Positions 9,456-19,293 of a stretch of 64,000 nucleotides of DNA are shown here, in pieces (positions within the stretch are counted from its first letter, which is position 1; each line of letters starts with the position of its first letter). The notes beneath the pieces are model-generated. The model was given only the letters and a program-made list of their open reading frames with translations. It was not told the DNA's origin and ran no database searches. A program made the translations under genes and the position numbers. This stretch comes from Sulfodiicoccus acidiphilus (GTDB lineage Archaea; Thermoproteota; Thermoprotei_A; Sulfolobales; Sulfolobaceae). Location of the stretch: positions 1,971,982 through 2,035,981 of the forward strand of contig NZ_AP018553.1 of assembly GCF_003967175.1 (NCBI RefSeq), read 5' to 3'.

Positions 9456-9787
9456 AGGATTTCATAATATTTAATATCAATCCTCAACCCTTGGGCTTCA
9501 CCAGAGTCCCGGGATAACCCGTTCACACCCCTCCGCTCCTTTAGCGGGATAACCCCGACCCACACCCGCGGTATTTCACGGACGTGGGGAAACCCGCACA
9601 TCTTGAGGTAGATATTCAGTGATGCGTTTAGTTGTCTGTCTAGGGTGAACCCGCACCTCTCGCAGTTAAAAGTCCTGCCGACCTTTCGGGAAACCCGTCC
9701 ACATCTGGGGCAGGACTTAGACGTGAGGTATGGGTTCACCTCCTTTACGAAAGAACCGTAAAGGGGAGCCTTATATTTTAGAACGCT

Positions 9788-10291
<504 letters not shown>

Positions 10292-10320
10292 GTTCCTTCT
10301 CACGGCGGACGGAAAGAAGT

Positions 10321-10336
10321 TGACAAACATTTGTCA
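10321..10336. promoter_or_regulatory. Inverted repeat operator upstream of the AsnC-like regulator gene
   Basis: TGACAAA-CA-TTTGTCA is a perfect 7-base inverted repeat with a 2-base centre. It lies 35 bases before the TTG start of the following regulator. A further TTGACAG occurs at 10340 and at the start codon itself. Position and symmetry suit binding of a dimeric winged-helix protein, possibly autoregulation. Confidence 0.55.
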
Positions 10337-10370
10337 CTTTTGACAGAAGGCTTAATAGTTAACAAATATA

Positions 10371-11351
10371 TTGACAGACTGGAATCAGGCCGCGTTGATA
10401 GTTGATAACCTGTCTAGGGACGTCTTAAGGGCACTTCACTTTCCACAGGAGGGAGACGATTCCTTCAAGCCACCCACGGTCTCCGGAATTTCCACGTCAC
10501 TCAACGTCAGCTTCTCCGCAGTTGCGAGTAAACTGAGGGAAATGAGGGAAACTGGACTCATCCCAAAGAAACTCTCCATGGCGATTAATGGGGCCTACAT
10601 CAAGAGGACTGAGTACTTGCTCTTGGGGCTTGTAGACAGACGTGGTGCCTCGGAAGTTGAGGAGGCGATGCGCACTGATCCACCGAGGTATGTGCTCACT
10701 TTCCACCGGGCCAACATGGGTACTCCTAACACTGCAATAGTTCTGGTGTTTGAGCTTTTGGCGGAAGAGACCGAGCTTGAGGCTAGGGCCAGGGAACTGG
10801 AGAGGAGCTTCCCTTCACTCAGGCTTCTGCCGGGGAGGGCCCAGAGGCTCGAGTTCCCAACAATAGAGCCCTCTGACTCCTACGAGAAGAGGGTGGTTAG
10901 GAACCTCTCGGTGGCTGGGTCCTTCGAGAGGAGGGTACTGAGAGCGCTGTGGGAGGACACCGATTCCACCGTCCCCGAGTTGACGGACAAGGTGGGTGGG
11001 AAGAGCTACAGAACGGTGAAGAGAGTGTTAGACGCCATGGTGAGGGTCAGGGCCTTCTGGCTCTTTCCAGAGATAGACTCGGCCGCCATGCAAGACGGAA
11101 GCATGTTCGCCATAACGGTTCAGCTCGAGGGTTCCTCAAGGGACGGCACTATAATGCTACTGAAGGAGCTCCTCAGGGACGACTACGTGATGTACAGGGA
11201 CTACTACGCCGACACGGTGCCCTTCGGTTGCGTTTACAGGTCTAGGAGGGAATACGAGTCAATCTTGAATAGGTTGAACTCATCTGGTCTCCACTTCGTC
11301 GTGTTTGACGACTTCAGAGGTTTTTCCACCAAAAACTGTCCACTCGACTAG
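10371..11351 (+). CDS. Two-headed AsnC/Lrp-like winged-helix transcriptional regulator
   Basis: 326 residues holding two winged-helix units. The first spans about residues 28-62 (VSGISTSLNVSFSAVASKLR) and the second about 183-225 (VPELTDKVGGKSYRTVKRVL). Each is followed by an alpha/beta stretch of about 100 residues. The same architecture is seen in the protein at 55671. No membrane segment is present. TTG is the start that leaves both units complete. A palindrome lies just upstream, so self-control is likely. It is isolated between two tracts of IS debris, so its targets cannot be guessed from neighbours. The fold class is well supported, the exact family less so. Confidence 0.75.
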   Translation: MTDWNQAALIVDNLSRDVLRALHFPQEGDDSFKPPTVSGISTSLNVSFSAVASKLREMRETGLIPKKLSMAINGAYIKRTEYLLLGLVDRRGASEVEEAMRTDPPRYVLTFHRANMGTPNTAIVLVFELLAEETELEARARELERSFPSLRLLPGRAQRLEFPTIEPSDSYEKRVVRNLSVAGSFERRVLRALWEDTDSTVPELTDKVGGKSYRTVKRVLDAMVRVRAFWLFPEIDSAAMQDGSMFAITVQLEGSSRDGTIMLLKELLRDDYVMYRDYYADTVPFGCVYRSRREYESILNRLNSSGLHFVVFDDFRGFSTKNCPLD

Positions 11352-11538
11352 TGAGAATTGACTGGTTCCCGAAAGGTTAAGAACGCGGAGGGACTGCTTT
11401 CATCTGAAAACGAGGAAGAGAGGGTCCGCTAGAGGCCTCTGTGGAGTGACGCTCTAGTTCCATCCTCTACGTCAGTTAACGATGGGCTCCAGAGCGAAGC
11501 GGACAATGTAACTTCCCTAATCTAAATTTTAGGGATAG

Positions 11539-11833
<295 letters not shown>

Positions 11834-12027
11834 TGAGCCTTCCCAGCCTCAGTCCTAGTGCCCCCGTGGACACTTAACGTCTCTGAATTCCACAGCCATT
11901 TAGATAAGGGCCAAAACTCAGAGGGAGGGTAATGTGACCTTAACTTCGTCTTAGTTGGTTTCAAGTCCCCTTTACCGATCCGTCCCATTACCACAGCGGA
12001 CCCGGTCTCCAAACCTAGGTCCAACGG

Positions 12028-12060
12028 GTAAACTACCCTCGTCCACGAGGGTGGAGTCTC
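12028..12060 (-). repeat. TnpB-type right-end hairpin, type B
   Basis: On the minus strand it reads GAGACTCCACCCTCGTGGAC then GAGGGTAGTTTAC. The tail TAGTTTAC is identical with that of the right end at 49060. No tnpB gene precedes it. Confidence 0.6.
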
Positions 12061-12189
12061 TTGCGAATGTTAGACGATTCGTGTGTCATACTCGCTTCGT
12101 AAAGATCTTTTACTACTTGTGGGGACTTTCTTCTCTCACATTCCCTGCCCTCCAGTACTTTGGACTAAACGTGGTCCGGGTCTCACGTT

Positions 12190-12424
12190 TCCCTCACTTC
12201 CAGGGGTTACTCGTTCTCACCGTCGACTTTGGGTTTACATCTCACATTCAGTGGACAGTGAGGGGCGTCGGAACTCACTCCTCACGAAAAGGGGACCTTT
12301 CATCAATAGCCTCTACTCCCTGTGAAAGAGGGAAGGAAAACTCTGTTTGCTTCTCAATCCTATCGAGCCCTCAATCGAGCTGTGGAAGAGCGCGATTAAC
12401 ATTACTAAATGATTCTAAAAACCA
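12190..12424 (-). repeat. Type A IS-derived repeat, decayed copy
   Basis: Minus-strand motifs TCGCGCTCTTCCACAGCTCG and GAGATGTAAACCCAAAGTCG align in the same order and spacing with the copies at 50093-50362 and 54104-54352. The terminal hairpin has decayed in this copy. There is no open frame across it. Confidence 0.5.
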
Positions 12425-12709
12425 AATAAGTGAGAGAGCTAGCCGTCCCTTAACCCCCGCTCTTCTGTAAAGGCGTTCTATCCTACCCCTCAACTAGGGG
12501 GAGAAGAAGGAGCTCGGCCAGCAGGTACCCTGCAGGACCGCCTAGAGCTGAAGGTGCTCGCGGGCGTCAGCTAGGGCATTAACGTGAGTGATCGCGTGCC
12601 CCCAACTTCCAGTAAGTAGAAAAGGCGCAATATTGTTCTAGGGACCCGCTCTACCCTGGCAGGTGACGGCACAAAAGCTTTTTTGCTCGTATCAGTGAAA
12701 AACTTCATC

Positions 12710-13066
12710 ATGATTAAAGTGAAACGTATATACGATGAACCTTCTCCTGAGGACGGTCTCAGAGTCCTGGTAGACCGGCTTTGGCCTAGAGGAGTCAAGA
12801 AAGAGGTAGCCCGCGTAGATGTGTGGCTCAAGGAGATCGCTCCTTCAGACGAACTAAGGAAGTGGTTTTCCCACGACCCGGGGAGGTGGGAGGAATTCAA
12901 AGTGAAGTACAGGGAGGAGTTGGAGGGCAACCCTAACCTGGCCAGGTTGGCTCAATTGGTTAGGGAGAACAACGCGGTGACTCTCCTCTACTCGGCCAAG
13001 GACAGAGATAGGAACAACGCGGTGGCGTTGAGGGAGGTCCTAGAAGGTTACTTGTCGCGAAGCTGA
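12710..13066 (+). CDS. DUF488 family protein (YeaO-like)
   Basis: 118 residues from the ATG at 12710; upstream in-frame TTG (12683) and GTG codons would add up to nine residues but a DUF488 protein normally begins at this strand ([11 protein letters not shown]). Family hallmarks are [11 protein letters not shown] near residue 20, [15 protein letters not shown] and [15 protein letters not shown], and the closing [13 protein letters not shown]. The family is a small soluble fold of unknown function found across bacteria and archaea. The gene stands alone in decayed DNA, so context gives no clue. Confidence 0.88.
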   Translation: MIKVKRIYDEPSPEDGLRVLVDRLWPRGVKKEVARVDVWLKEIAPSDELRKWFSHDPGRWEEFKVKYREELEGNPNLARLAQLVRENNAVTLLYSAKDRDRNNAVALREVLEGYLSRS

Positions 13067-13281
13067 GGCTGACCCAGATTCGCTCTAACCTCCCCGAATT
13101 ATCCCCTCTTTCCGTTAGGAACTTACCCAACTCACTTACCTTTCCTCTACTTGTTGTTTGGACCAAAGGAGTATCCCATTCTAACGTCCAGAGCGTCGAC
13201 TTCCCAATAACCTTAGTGAGCCCCTAATAGATTAGGGATAGATTTCAAAACGATGACGTAGAGAAGAGGTTTGGTGGGAAC

Positions 13282-13731
13282 GTGATGGCGAAAGCAGAGT
13301 TAAGTTTCAGGCCCCCATATTCTGTGGTCGTACTCTCGAACACTAAGAGATTGACGTCCAGGATGCTTCAGGTGGAGCTGGGAGGCGTCACAGTCACTGT
13401 GGCTGCCCTATCAGGCCCGTTGAGCTACGTTTCCGCGGATAGAAATAACGTCTACGTGAATGGGTTGGACGAGAGGGAAGAACTCAACCTAGCTAAGGAC
13501 ATCGCGGAGTTACTCGCGTTCGAATTGTTGGGGGAAGATTACGATGCCGCCAAAACGAGCGGATGGAGGCTCGCGAAGGAGGACCACGAAAGGGACTCAC
13601 ACACCTACACCTCGAGGATATGGAGCGACACCTCCGGCTCAATTTCCCTCTCGTTCAGTCTAACGGTTTATCACTCAAACAGGAGCAGACCAAACCCATA
13701 CGTGATCCTGAACGCGCAGCTGGAGCCCTAA
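13282..13731 (+). CDS. Hypothetical protein
   Basis: 149 residues, not recognised. It looks coding: codon use resembles neighbours and residue composition is balanced, with alternating strands (SVVVLSNTK, VTVTVAALSG, SISLSFSLTVYHS) and one helix (ELNLAKDIAELLAFELLG, residues about 75-95). There is no signal peptide or membrane segment. GTG at 13282 or ATG at 13285 could be the start; the sequence before it, TTTGGTGGGAACGTG, has a weak GGTGGG ribosome site. A similar upstream sequence near 11520-11575 may mark a lost second copy. Confidence 0.6.
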   Translation: MMAKAELSFRPPYSVVVLSNTKRLTSRMLQVELGGVTVTVAALSGPLSYVSADRNNVYVNGLDEREELNLAKDIAELLAFELLGEDYDAAKTSGWRLAKEDHERDSHTYTSRIWSDTSGSISLSFSLTVYHSNRSRPNPYVILNAQLEP

Positions 13732-13866
13732 GGTAAATGTAGATAGACTTCATAGAAAGTCATAATTTAAATTTCTATATCGTTCTAGGAAAAATCAAGT
13801 CTCAATCTGAGCACGGTAGTGCGATGGAATTCTCGACCTAAGAAAAGGAGATTTGTATTTTCCCAA

Positions 13867-14289
13867 CTAGATGTTCAGAATGTTTTCCATTAACGAGTCC
13901 ATCTTTTTGAGGATGTCGTTATTTTTTATACCGTACTCTTTCCCTATCTCGCTTGGTTTCCTAAAGCCCACATAGGTCTTCCCGGACGACGTCCATACGA
14001 CAACTCTCAATGGAAGCTCATAGGCTATCTCCCTAACTTCCTGCATTAATATCGTCCCAACTTTGGGATTACCGAAATAGATGACGACGGTTGGCTCCAG
14101 CTCCATCCCAACTTTCTTGGCGTTCGTCGAGTGGTCGATCTCAGCTAGAACTTCAGCTCCCAGTCCGTACATCTTTTCCTTAAGTCTCTTCACAGTTTCG
14201 TCGAACGAATAGGGGGACTCTACAGTTATCATGGACAGTCGTGCGTTGGCCAACTGTGTCGATAATAAGTCTTTTCCCAACTTAGACAC
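13867..14289 (-). CDS. DUF302 family protein
   Basis: 140 residues. It has the DUF302 pattern: SPYSFDETVKRLKEKM at the first helix, an AEIDHSTNAKKVG loop, then VVIYFGNPKVGTILMQ (about residues 70-86) and LPLRVVVWTSSGKTYVG. Proteins of this family are small, soluble alpha/beta folds seen near redox and sulfur genes; function is not settled. It precedes a type B right-end hairpin. ATG start; the reading frame is intact. Confidence 0.88.
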   Translation of the reverse strand: MSKLGKDLLSTQLANARLSMITVESPYSFDETVKRLKEKMYGLGAEVLAEIDHSTNAKKVGMELEPTVVIYFGNPKVGTILMQEVREIAYELPLRVVVWTSSGKTYVGFRKPSEIGKEYGIKNNDILKKMDSLMENILNI

Positions 14290-14305
14290 CTGTGGCCTCC
14301 TTTCG

Positions 14306-14334
14306 AGCTACCCCCACCCTTAAGGGTGGAGTTT
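14306..14334 (-). repeat. TnpB-type right-end hairpin, type B
   Basis: Minus strand: GAAACTCCACCCTTAAGGGT followed by GGGGGTAGCT. It abuts the start of the DUF302 gene by 17 bases. Sequence further inside (14340-14470) has no open frame but shares CCGTGCAG-GTGCAC with the tract near 11790. Confidence 0.55.
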
Positions 14335-14744
14335 CCTTCTTCACAGTCCCCTCGACCTGGGGGCGGACACTTAGGGTGACTCCCGTCCAGGAAATATACA
14401 CGTGTCGTCACTCCTACTGGGGCCGCCGGCTGGTGCACACTGCACGGACTTCAGCCTCGACCAGGGGCGTTTAGGTGGGACTCGCCCAATCAGCCAGCGT
14501 GAAGACGTTTTACGTCGTTTAAACCCTCCGCAAAGGGGGGCCTTCCAACGGTAAGGGCCCAGGCTCTCAGTCACATTCTAACCTCGTCCTTATATAATTC
14601 TCACCACGGGCCTGCCGAAGAAAGTTGGGTCTACCACTGAAAGGCAGATGTGTTTCTATCAAGGTGGGGAACCATATCTCCCGTCATTATCACCTTCTCA
14701 GATCGGGGATCGCCGGAGCTTCCCGTTTCTCTAGGTAGAGAGCA

Positions 14745-15350
14745 AGAAGATAAGTGAAGTTCAGAAAGTTTTAGCAGGGCATGAACGAAGGAGGAGTAGG
14801 AAATTGAAATTATTGTATGATAAGAGGAGTAAGTTTCTGAAGCATGTTTTGAACAGCATAGTAAGGGGAGTGATGGAGGAGTTGAGGAAAGGGGAGTGAT
14901 GGAAGTCGTCGTGGGGTATCCTAAGGAGATATCACGAAATCGCGGTAACAAACGTAATAAACTTACTGTGAACTTCTGGAATTACGGTTATGCCATTAGA
15001 CGTTTTGAGGAAGTCAGGGATGAACTAGGGACGAGAATAGTTATGGTGGACGAGCACTACACTTCTAAGACGTGCTCCCTATGCGGGGAAGCCCACGAAA
15101 GTGGGCGTATTAAACGTGGTTTGTTCAAGTGTCCCCGCATGGGGAAAGTTGTAAACGCAGATCTTGAGCAATAAATATCCTACTCATCCCCGAGTCCCTA
15201 GGAACCGTGGGCAGAGGGCTCCCCACGGCGAGGGATAGGGGTAACGGGCCGAAGGCCCAGCCCGTGGTCTACCTCTGGACGAACGGAGCGGGGTGGGTAG
15301 TTCCCACCAGCTATGAAGTGATGAAGGTGAGGGAGGTAAACCACGAACCC
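14745..15350 (+). pseudogene. TnpB remnant, type A, with several frame breaks
   Basis: Coding traces run from KISEVQKVLAGHERRRSRK at about 14747 through a TGA and a phase change near 14898 to NKLTVNFWNYGYAIRRFEEV and the zinc ribbon SKTCSLCGEA, FKCPRMGK. The frame ends at 15172 just after NADL because of a small deletion; the homologous copy at 9788-10273 continues through this point. The downstream frame gives the expected tail (NGPKAQPVVYLWTNGAGW). It is thus a longer but more damaged sister of the 9.8 kb copy. Confidence 0.75.
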
Positions 15351-15400
15351 GTGATCCGCCCTAAGGGAACCTTCGTCCTTCAGGGCGGGGAGGAGGTCAG
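15351..15400 (+). repeat. TnpB right end, type A (omega-RNA 3' scaffold candidate)
   Basis: GATCCGCCCTAAGGGAACC then CCTTCAGGGCGGGGAGGAGG and TCAG. It is almost identical with the end at 10241-10290; differences lie in the loop, where some keep pairing. The outside DNA that would be a guide begins at 15401. Confidence 0.65.
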
Positions 15401-15960
15401 CAGATGCTAACTCTAGAGACCGAGACGGCCTCGCAGTTAATTGCCTTCAAGAACGCGGATCGTCACAAGCAGTCTGACCCCTCTTAAGTCTGGAGGGAAC
15501 GAGGCACGGGGATTTCTAACTAAGTTTCGACTCCATTTTCATTATCCCTATGTAGTTGGTGAAGTAGTTGCGACCACGGACGGCCTCCAGTCGGCATTGG
15601 TGGAGGGACGAACTACGCGACAGTATTGCTGGCGAGGGAATTGGACGTGAGGTTCGTCAGCGGGCGCGACGCAATTGAACCTCGCTCGGAAGGAAGACGG
15701 CTAACTGTCGCTCAGCCCGTCGAGGCCTAGGACGTGGCAGTTATTTCGGGCCTGTAAGTCTTGAGTTGTTTCCCCCTTTGTACATATTGGGAGGGTTGTT
15801 GAGGCCAAGCGGCATTTTCTCGAACGACGCGTAATGGGATCCCCGTCTAGAAAGGGCGAGGAGGATCGTCATACAGTTTGAAGATACGGGATTTTACGTC
15901 CCCGATGTTTCCTGAACACTGCGACTGATAATCCCTTAAACTTAAGGGGTATCATCTTTA
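15401..15960. other. Gene-free stretch with a possible decayed CoA-transferase-like gene
   Basis: One frame from about 15580 to 15760 reads YATVLLARELDVRFVSGR, then LTVAQPVEA, a stop, and DVAVISGL. This resembles the region of family I CoA-transferases before the AxPDVAxIHA motif. The match is short and broken by stops, so I record it only as a possible relic. Nothing else is recognised. Confidence 0.25.
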
Positions 15961-15982
15961 ATGGAGGAGTTCGACTCCACAC

Positions 15983-16465
15983 TTGATGAGAGACGTGGAC
16001 GAAAACAAGGTTTCCTCGGTCATGATCTCGGACCACGCGGAAGAGGAGGACCTCCTAATTCAAGTGGAGGAGGCCGTAGAGAGGGGAGAGGACGCGCTCC
16101 CGAAGTTCGAAATCCTCGAGGCCAACCTCAAGAGGCACATATACGCCGAGGAAGAGATCCTTTTTCCTCGGATAGAGGACGGGAGTTGGCGCCCTGTCGT
16201 GGAGGAGCTGATGAATCAACATTGCGCAATTTGGGACGGACTACGGGAGTTCAAGTCGAACGTGGGAACTAGTGAGGCTCCAAAGGTGTTGAACAGACTC
16301 TACTCCCTCCTGAAGGTTCACAACTCAATAGAGGAGGGAGGAGTGTACGGGGCAGTGGACGACTCGATGACGACGCCGTTAGACCTCGAACGTGTTGAGG
16401 TACCTCTGGGGTGGGAACCCCTCTTCACCATCAACGGCGCGGGGTTAAGGAGCAGGAGATATTGA
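15983..16465 (+). CDS. Hemerythrin-like (HHE domain) iron-binding protein
   Basis: 160 residues. The predicted helical bundle has iron-ligand histidines in ISDHAEEEDLL (about residue 19), LKRHIYAEEEILFP (about 51), MNQHCAIW (about 80) and VHNSIEEGGVY (about 113), with the paired glutamates characteristic of HHE proteins. Start is TTG at 15983 or ATG at 15986. Such proteins bind oxygen or nitric oxide, and the YtfE/RIC group repairs iron-sulfur centres. The next gene, one base downstream, is a MIP18-family Fe-S assembly protein and an NnrS-like protein lies nearby, which supports a role in NO or iron-sulfur stress. That role is inference. Confidence 0.88.
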   Translation: MMRDVDENKVSSVMISDHAEEEDLLIQVEEAVERGEDALPKFEILEANLKRHIYAEEEILFPRIEDGSWRPVVEELMNQHCAIWDGLREFKSNVGTSEAPKVLNRLYSLLKVHNSIEEGGVYGAVDDSMTTPLDLERVEVPLGWEPLFTINGAGLRSRRY

Positions 16466-16466
16466 G

Positions 16467-16820
16467 ATGTCGAAGACGGAGTGGAAGAAAAGTATACTGG
16501 ATGGACTGAGGGAGGTCTACGATCCCGAGATACCCATTAATGTGGTGGACCTCGGGCTGGTGTACGAGTTGGAGGTCAACGAAGAGGGAGACGTGTATCT
16601 CAGGATAGGGGCTACGACGCCCTCCTGTCCGGTGACTGAGGACTTGGTCTATACGGTGGAGCTGGTCGTCAGGGAGAGGGTGCCGGCAAGGAGTGTGCAA
16701 GTTGACCTCGACTTGGAAACCAGGTGGACGCCGTTCATGATGACCCCAGAGGGTAGGAAGGCGTTTCAGAGGTCCTTCGGATACGATATAGTGGAGAGAT
16801 GGTCAAGTAGAGCGAGGTGA
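16467..16820 (+). CDS. MIP18/DUF59-family iron-sulfur assembly protein
   Basis: 117 residues with the family hallmarks: LREVYDPEIPINVVDLGLVYEL (start of domain, residues about 13-34; DPEIP and DLGLVY are the key parts) and TTPSCPV near residue 52, whose Cys is the conserved reactive residue. The family (PaaD, SufT, yeast Cia2) serves in Fe-S cluster maturation. The ATG follows the stop of the hemerythrin gene by one base, so translation is coupled. Together they look like a two-gene Fe-S repair unit. It meets the minus-strand regulator end-to-end with no gap. Confidence 0.92.
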   Translation: MSKTEWKKSILDGLREVYDPEIPINVVDLGLVYELEVNEEGDVYLRIGATTPSCPVTEDLVYTVELVVRERVPARSVQVDLDLETRWTPFMMTPEGRKAFQRSFGYDIVERWSSRAR

Positions 16821-17434
16821 TTAGTCCTTCTGTATTCCCTCCAGGAAGTCCTCTACGACCTTTTTCAGGGCCCTCCTCAGGAGTTCCTGGGCTGACGCTG
16901 GAGCCACTCCCAGAGTCCGCGCTAGCTCAGTGAGGGTCGCTTCCCTATCGACGTCGAAGTAGCCTTTCCTGAAAGCTAAGAGGAGTGCCTGAAGTTGTCT
17001 AGGAGTTAGATCCTTCCTCCTCGGCTTCGCAGGAACGGACTTCGTGACTCGCGGCCTGAGGCCGAGCCTGTCCAGCTCCCTCAGCACGTCTCTCACGTTT
17101 CCCACTGACGGGACGAGAAGCCTGTAGACTATCTCGTTCTGACTCAGGGGCCACGCGTTCAGAGTGAGGACTTCGGCGCTCGAGAGGAACCTGCAGGCTG
17201 AACAGCTGGGTGACCTCGCCCAAACCCACTCATCCCCTAACCTCACCACCTTCACTCCCACGGACTTCATAGCACTTCTAGTCTGTGGGTCCAAGTCCTT
17301 CACCCTGATGAGGTGGTCACTGACCTCGCCCTTTGGGATGACCCTCTCTATTACAGAGTGTCTCCCCCAAGGAGGTGCATTACTCTGCAGTCCTCCCTCC
17401 TGACGTAGAGTTCAACCTGAATGGGTTGTTTCAC
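16821..17434 (-). pseudogene. Bacterio-opsin-activator (HTH_10) family regulator, split by a frame change
   Basis: The C-terminal HTH_10 domain is complete (LTPRQLQALLLAFRKGYFDV, then ELARTLGVAPASAQELLRRA). The frame carrying it begins only at a weak GTG at 17303. A better beginning is GTG at 17434, giving VKQPIQVELYVRREDCRVMH, typical of the family N-terminus, which leaves phase at a run of five G (minus strand, 17364-17368). Adding one G joins it to HSVIERVIPKGEVSDHL and makes one protein of about 204 residues. The start overlaps the end of the NnrS-like gene, which places it in that operon. It is either a pseudogene, a sequencing slip, or a frameshifting gene. Confidence 0.8.
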
Positions 17435-18524
17435 CCTTAAAAGTAAGGGAGGCTCTTTTTTCAACCTTTCTCACCTGCCTTAAGACTTGCGTCAGGGTGG
17501 AGGCGAAGAAGTAAAGTATTCCTAGGCCTTGAAGAGGTGCAGCGGAGAAGACTATGGGGAAACTCAGTCCAAAATCGAAGGCAAACCTGAGAACTAGGCC
17601 GAAATTGAGTAGAACCAAAGGGACGTAGGATGGCTTCAACCTAACTCTCGTACCAGTGAGCGAAAGTAGTGCGTCTGCTAGTACAGAGTCCACCCCGAAC
17701 ACAACGTTAAAGAGGAAACCTACCGCCAAGGAGTGAACGAAGACGTCGTAGTTCCGCGACAGGATCCCGCCTAACAGGAGCCAACTCCACGCCATAATGA
17801 GGGACAGTCTAGGGTACAACCTCCCCCTAGAGCGAAGCAATCCCGAGCCGTGAAGGGAGAGAGCCCATCCCGCGACGAGGAAGAGGGACGAGACCTGAGG
17901 AATTGTATATGTTGTGATTCCAATCAGGACCAGGAGAAAGGAGACCGCAATCTCTCCTCCCTTGATCCTTCGCCCTCCCAACACCAGACCGATGTCCCTC
18001 ACTACAACCGAGAAGACCGTAAGCACAGGGAAGGACAACGAGAGCCACGGCAGTTGCACCACGGCCTCAACGCTTGCGACGAAGGCCGAAAACTCCAAGG
18101 TGAGGAAGAGGAGGTAGTTGTGAGGGCGGGGCTTAAGGCCCATCGCCGACGAAGAGAGATAGACCTTCGAGTGCCAGAGAAGTAGGACGAGGGCGATGTC
18201 GACGAGGTAGAACGGGACCTCAGGTACTCCGAAAATGGAGGAGAGGTTTGCCGCAAGGACTACGGCACCGAACGAAACCACGAACAGATCTGGGGCGGGA
18301 GAACCTCGCCACTCCACGCTCAGGGACACGAGCACCTCGTTTCCTATTAGAGTCAGAAAGAACCCATAGACCATGATGAACCAGTGAAACCTGAAGAACG
18401 TCGTAGGGAGTTGTAGTGGGAACCCTTGGAGGTCCATGAAGTTGAACACGGCGGGAATTCCACCTAAGAGGAGTAATCCCACACCCTCAATGAACAAGAG
18501 GAGCCCGGCCCTCATCGCCCTCAC
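17412..18524 (-). CDS. NnrS-like polytopic membrane protein
   Basis: 370 residues, about 11-12 hydrophobic segments and almost no soluble part. Motifs resemble NnrS: FRFHWFIMVYGFFLTLIGNE near residue 45 and FVHSLAVGFLFNVVFGVDS near residue 262, both with a histidine inside a helix. NnrS proteins are haem- and copper-binding membrane proteins that protect against nitric oxide. The similarity is to the pattern, not to a long stretch, so I hold the name loosely. The start overlaps the end of the preceding membrane-protein gene by four bases. The hemerythrin-MIP18 pair on the other side of the regulator supports an NO theme. Confidence 0.65.
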   Translation of the reverse strand: MRAMRAGLLLFIEGVGLLLLGGIPAVFNFMDLQGFPLQLPTTFFRFHWFIMVYGFFLTLIGNEVLVSLSVEWRGSPAPDLFVVSFGAVVLAANLSSIFGVPEVPFYLVDIALVLLLWHSKVYLSSSAMGLKPRPHNYLLFLTLEFSAFVASVEAVVQLPWLSLSFPVLTVFSVVVRDIGLVLGGRRIKGGEIAVSFLLVLIGITTYTIPQVSSLFLVAGWALSLHGSGLLRSRGRLYPRLSLIMAWSWLLLGGILSRNYDVFVHSLAVGFLFNVVFGVDSVLADALLSLTGTRVRLKPSYVPLVLLNFGLVLRFAFDFGLSFPIVFSAAPLQGLGILYFFASTLTQVLRQVRKVEKRASLTFKGETTHSG

Positions 18525-19234
18525 ATGTGAAGGAGGGATGGTAGGAAGCGTTGGAGAACCTCCGTGCCTAGAAGGAACGCAAACATTAGTCCCGTCCTCC
18601 TGGCCCCAGCCTTACCTAGCCTCCTTATTTCGGTACCTGAGGTCAACTTTGGTCCAGGGCGAAGGAACCTGAGGGTTGGCTCCACCAGTGACAACCACAG
18701 GATTGGAAACGGACTCGTCAACGGGAGGAACACGAAAAGGAAGGCCAACCACGTTCCCCTGAGCCACCAACTCCCAACTCTTCTGTGCGGGAGCTTGTAC
18801 TCGACGTAGAGCGCCTCCACGAGTCCGTAGGCCCCCCACAGCAAGTAGATCCTCAGGTCTAGTGGGGAGATCGCGCCGACTATTGAGACCCATGGGAGGT
18901 AGAGTAGTGGGAGGCCGGCCGTGCCAAGGACCTGAGGTAGGACGCTGAACCTAGCGTACGACAGGGCTATCGCTAAAAGGAAGATGGAGGCGGGGACGAG
19001 CACGTAGGGAGTGAGGAGGAATAGATAAGGAAGTCCGTTGATCGTTAGGAGGGCCCAGTCGCGAAAAGACATCTTCCTAGAAAGCATCCTACTGTAGGTT
19101 AAGTCGACAGTGAGTCCGTGGAGTAACGCCAAGGGCGGAAGAACGAGTGCGATCAGCTTCCTTCCCTCCGCTAGGGAGAGCCCCAAGGTGAAGAGGACCA
19201 GAAGGTACGCGGCCCTATTCCTCCTTCTTTCCAT
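18521..19234 (-). CDS. Polytopic membrane protein, unknown (YwiC-like at best)
   Basis: 237 residues with about seven hydrophobic segments, Arg-rich loops (MERRRNR at the N-terminus, RRVGSWWLR) following the positive-inside rule. I do not recognise a specific family; the short helices with GLxxL and the PHRRVGSW loop faintly recall YwiC-like proteins. It is the first gene of a block with the NnrS-like gene and the HTH_10 regulator, all tightly overlapping, so a shared function is likely. ATG start. Confidence 0.7.
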   Translation of the reverse strand: MERRRNRAAYLLVLFTLGLSLAEGRKLIALVLPPLALLHGLTVDLTYSRMLSRKMSFRDWALLTINGLPYLFLLTPYVLVPASIFLLAIALSYARFSVLPQVLGTAGLPLLYLPWVSIVGAISPLDLRIYLLWGAYGLVEALYVEYKLPHRRVGSWWLRGTWLAFLFVFLPLTSPFPILWLSLVEPTLRFLRPGPKLTSGTEIRRLGKAGARRTGLMFAFLLGTEVLQRFLPSLLHM

Positions 19235-19293
19235 GGTGTCGAAGGAGGCTAGCCCTTATAAATTAATGTGACCTAAAAGATTAGGGGACTAAA

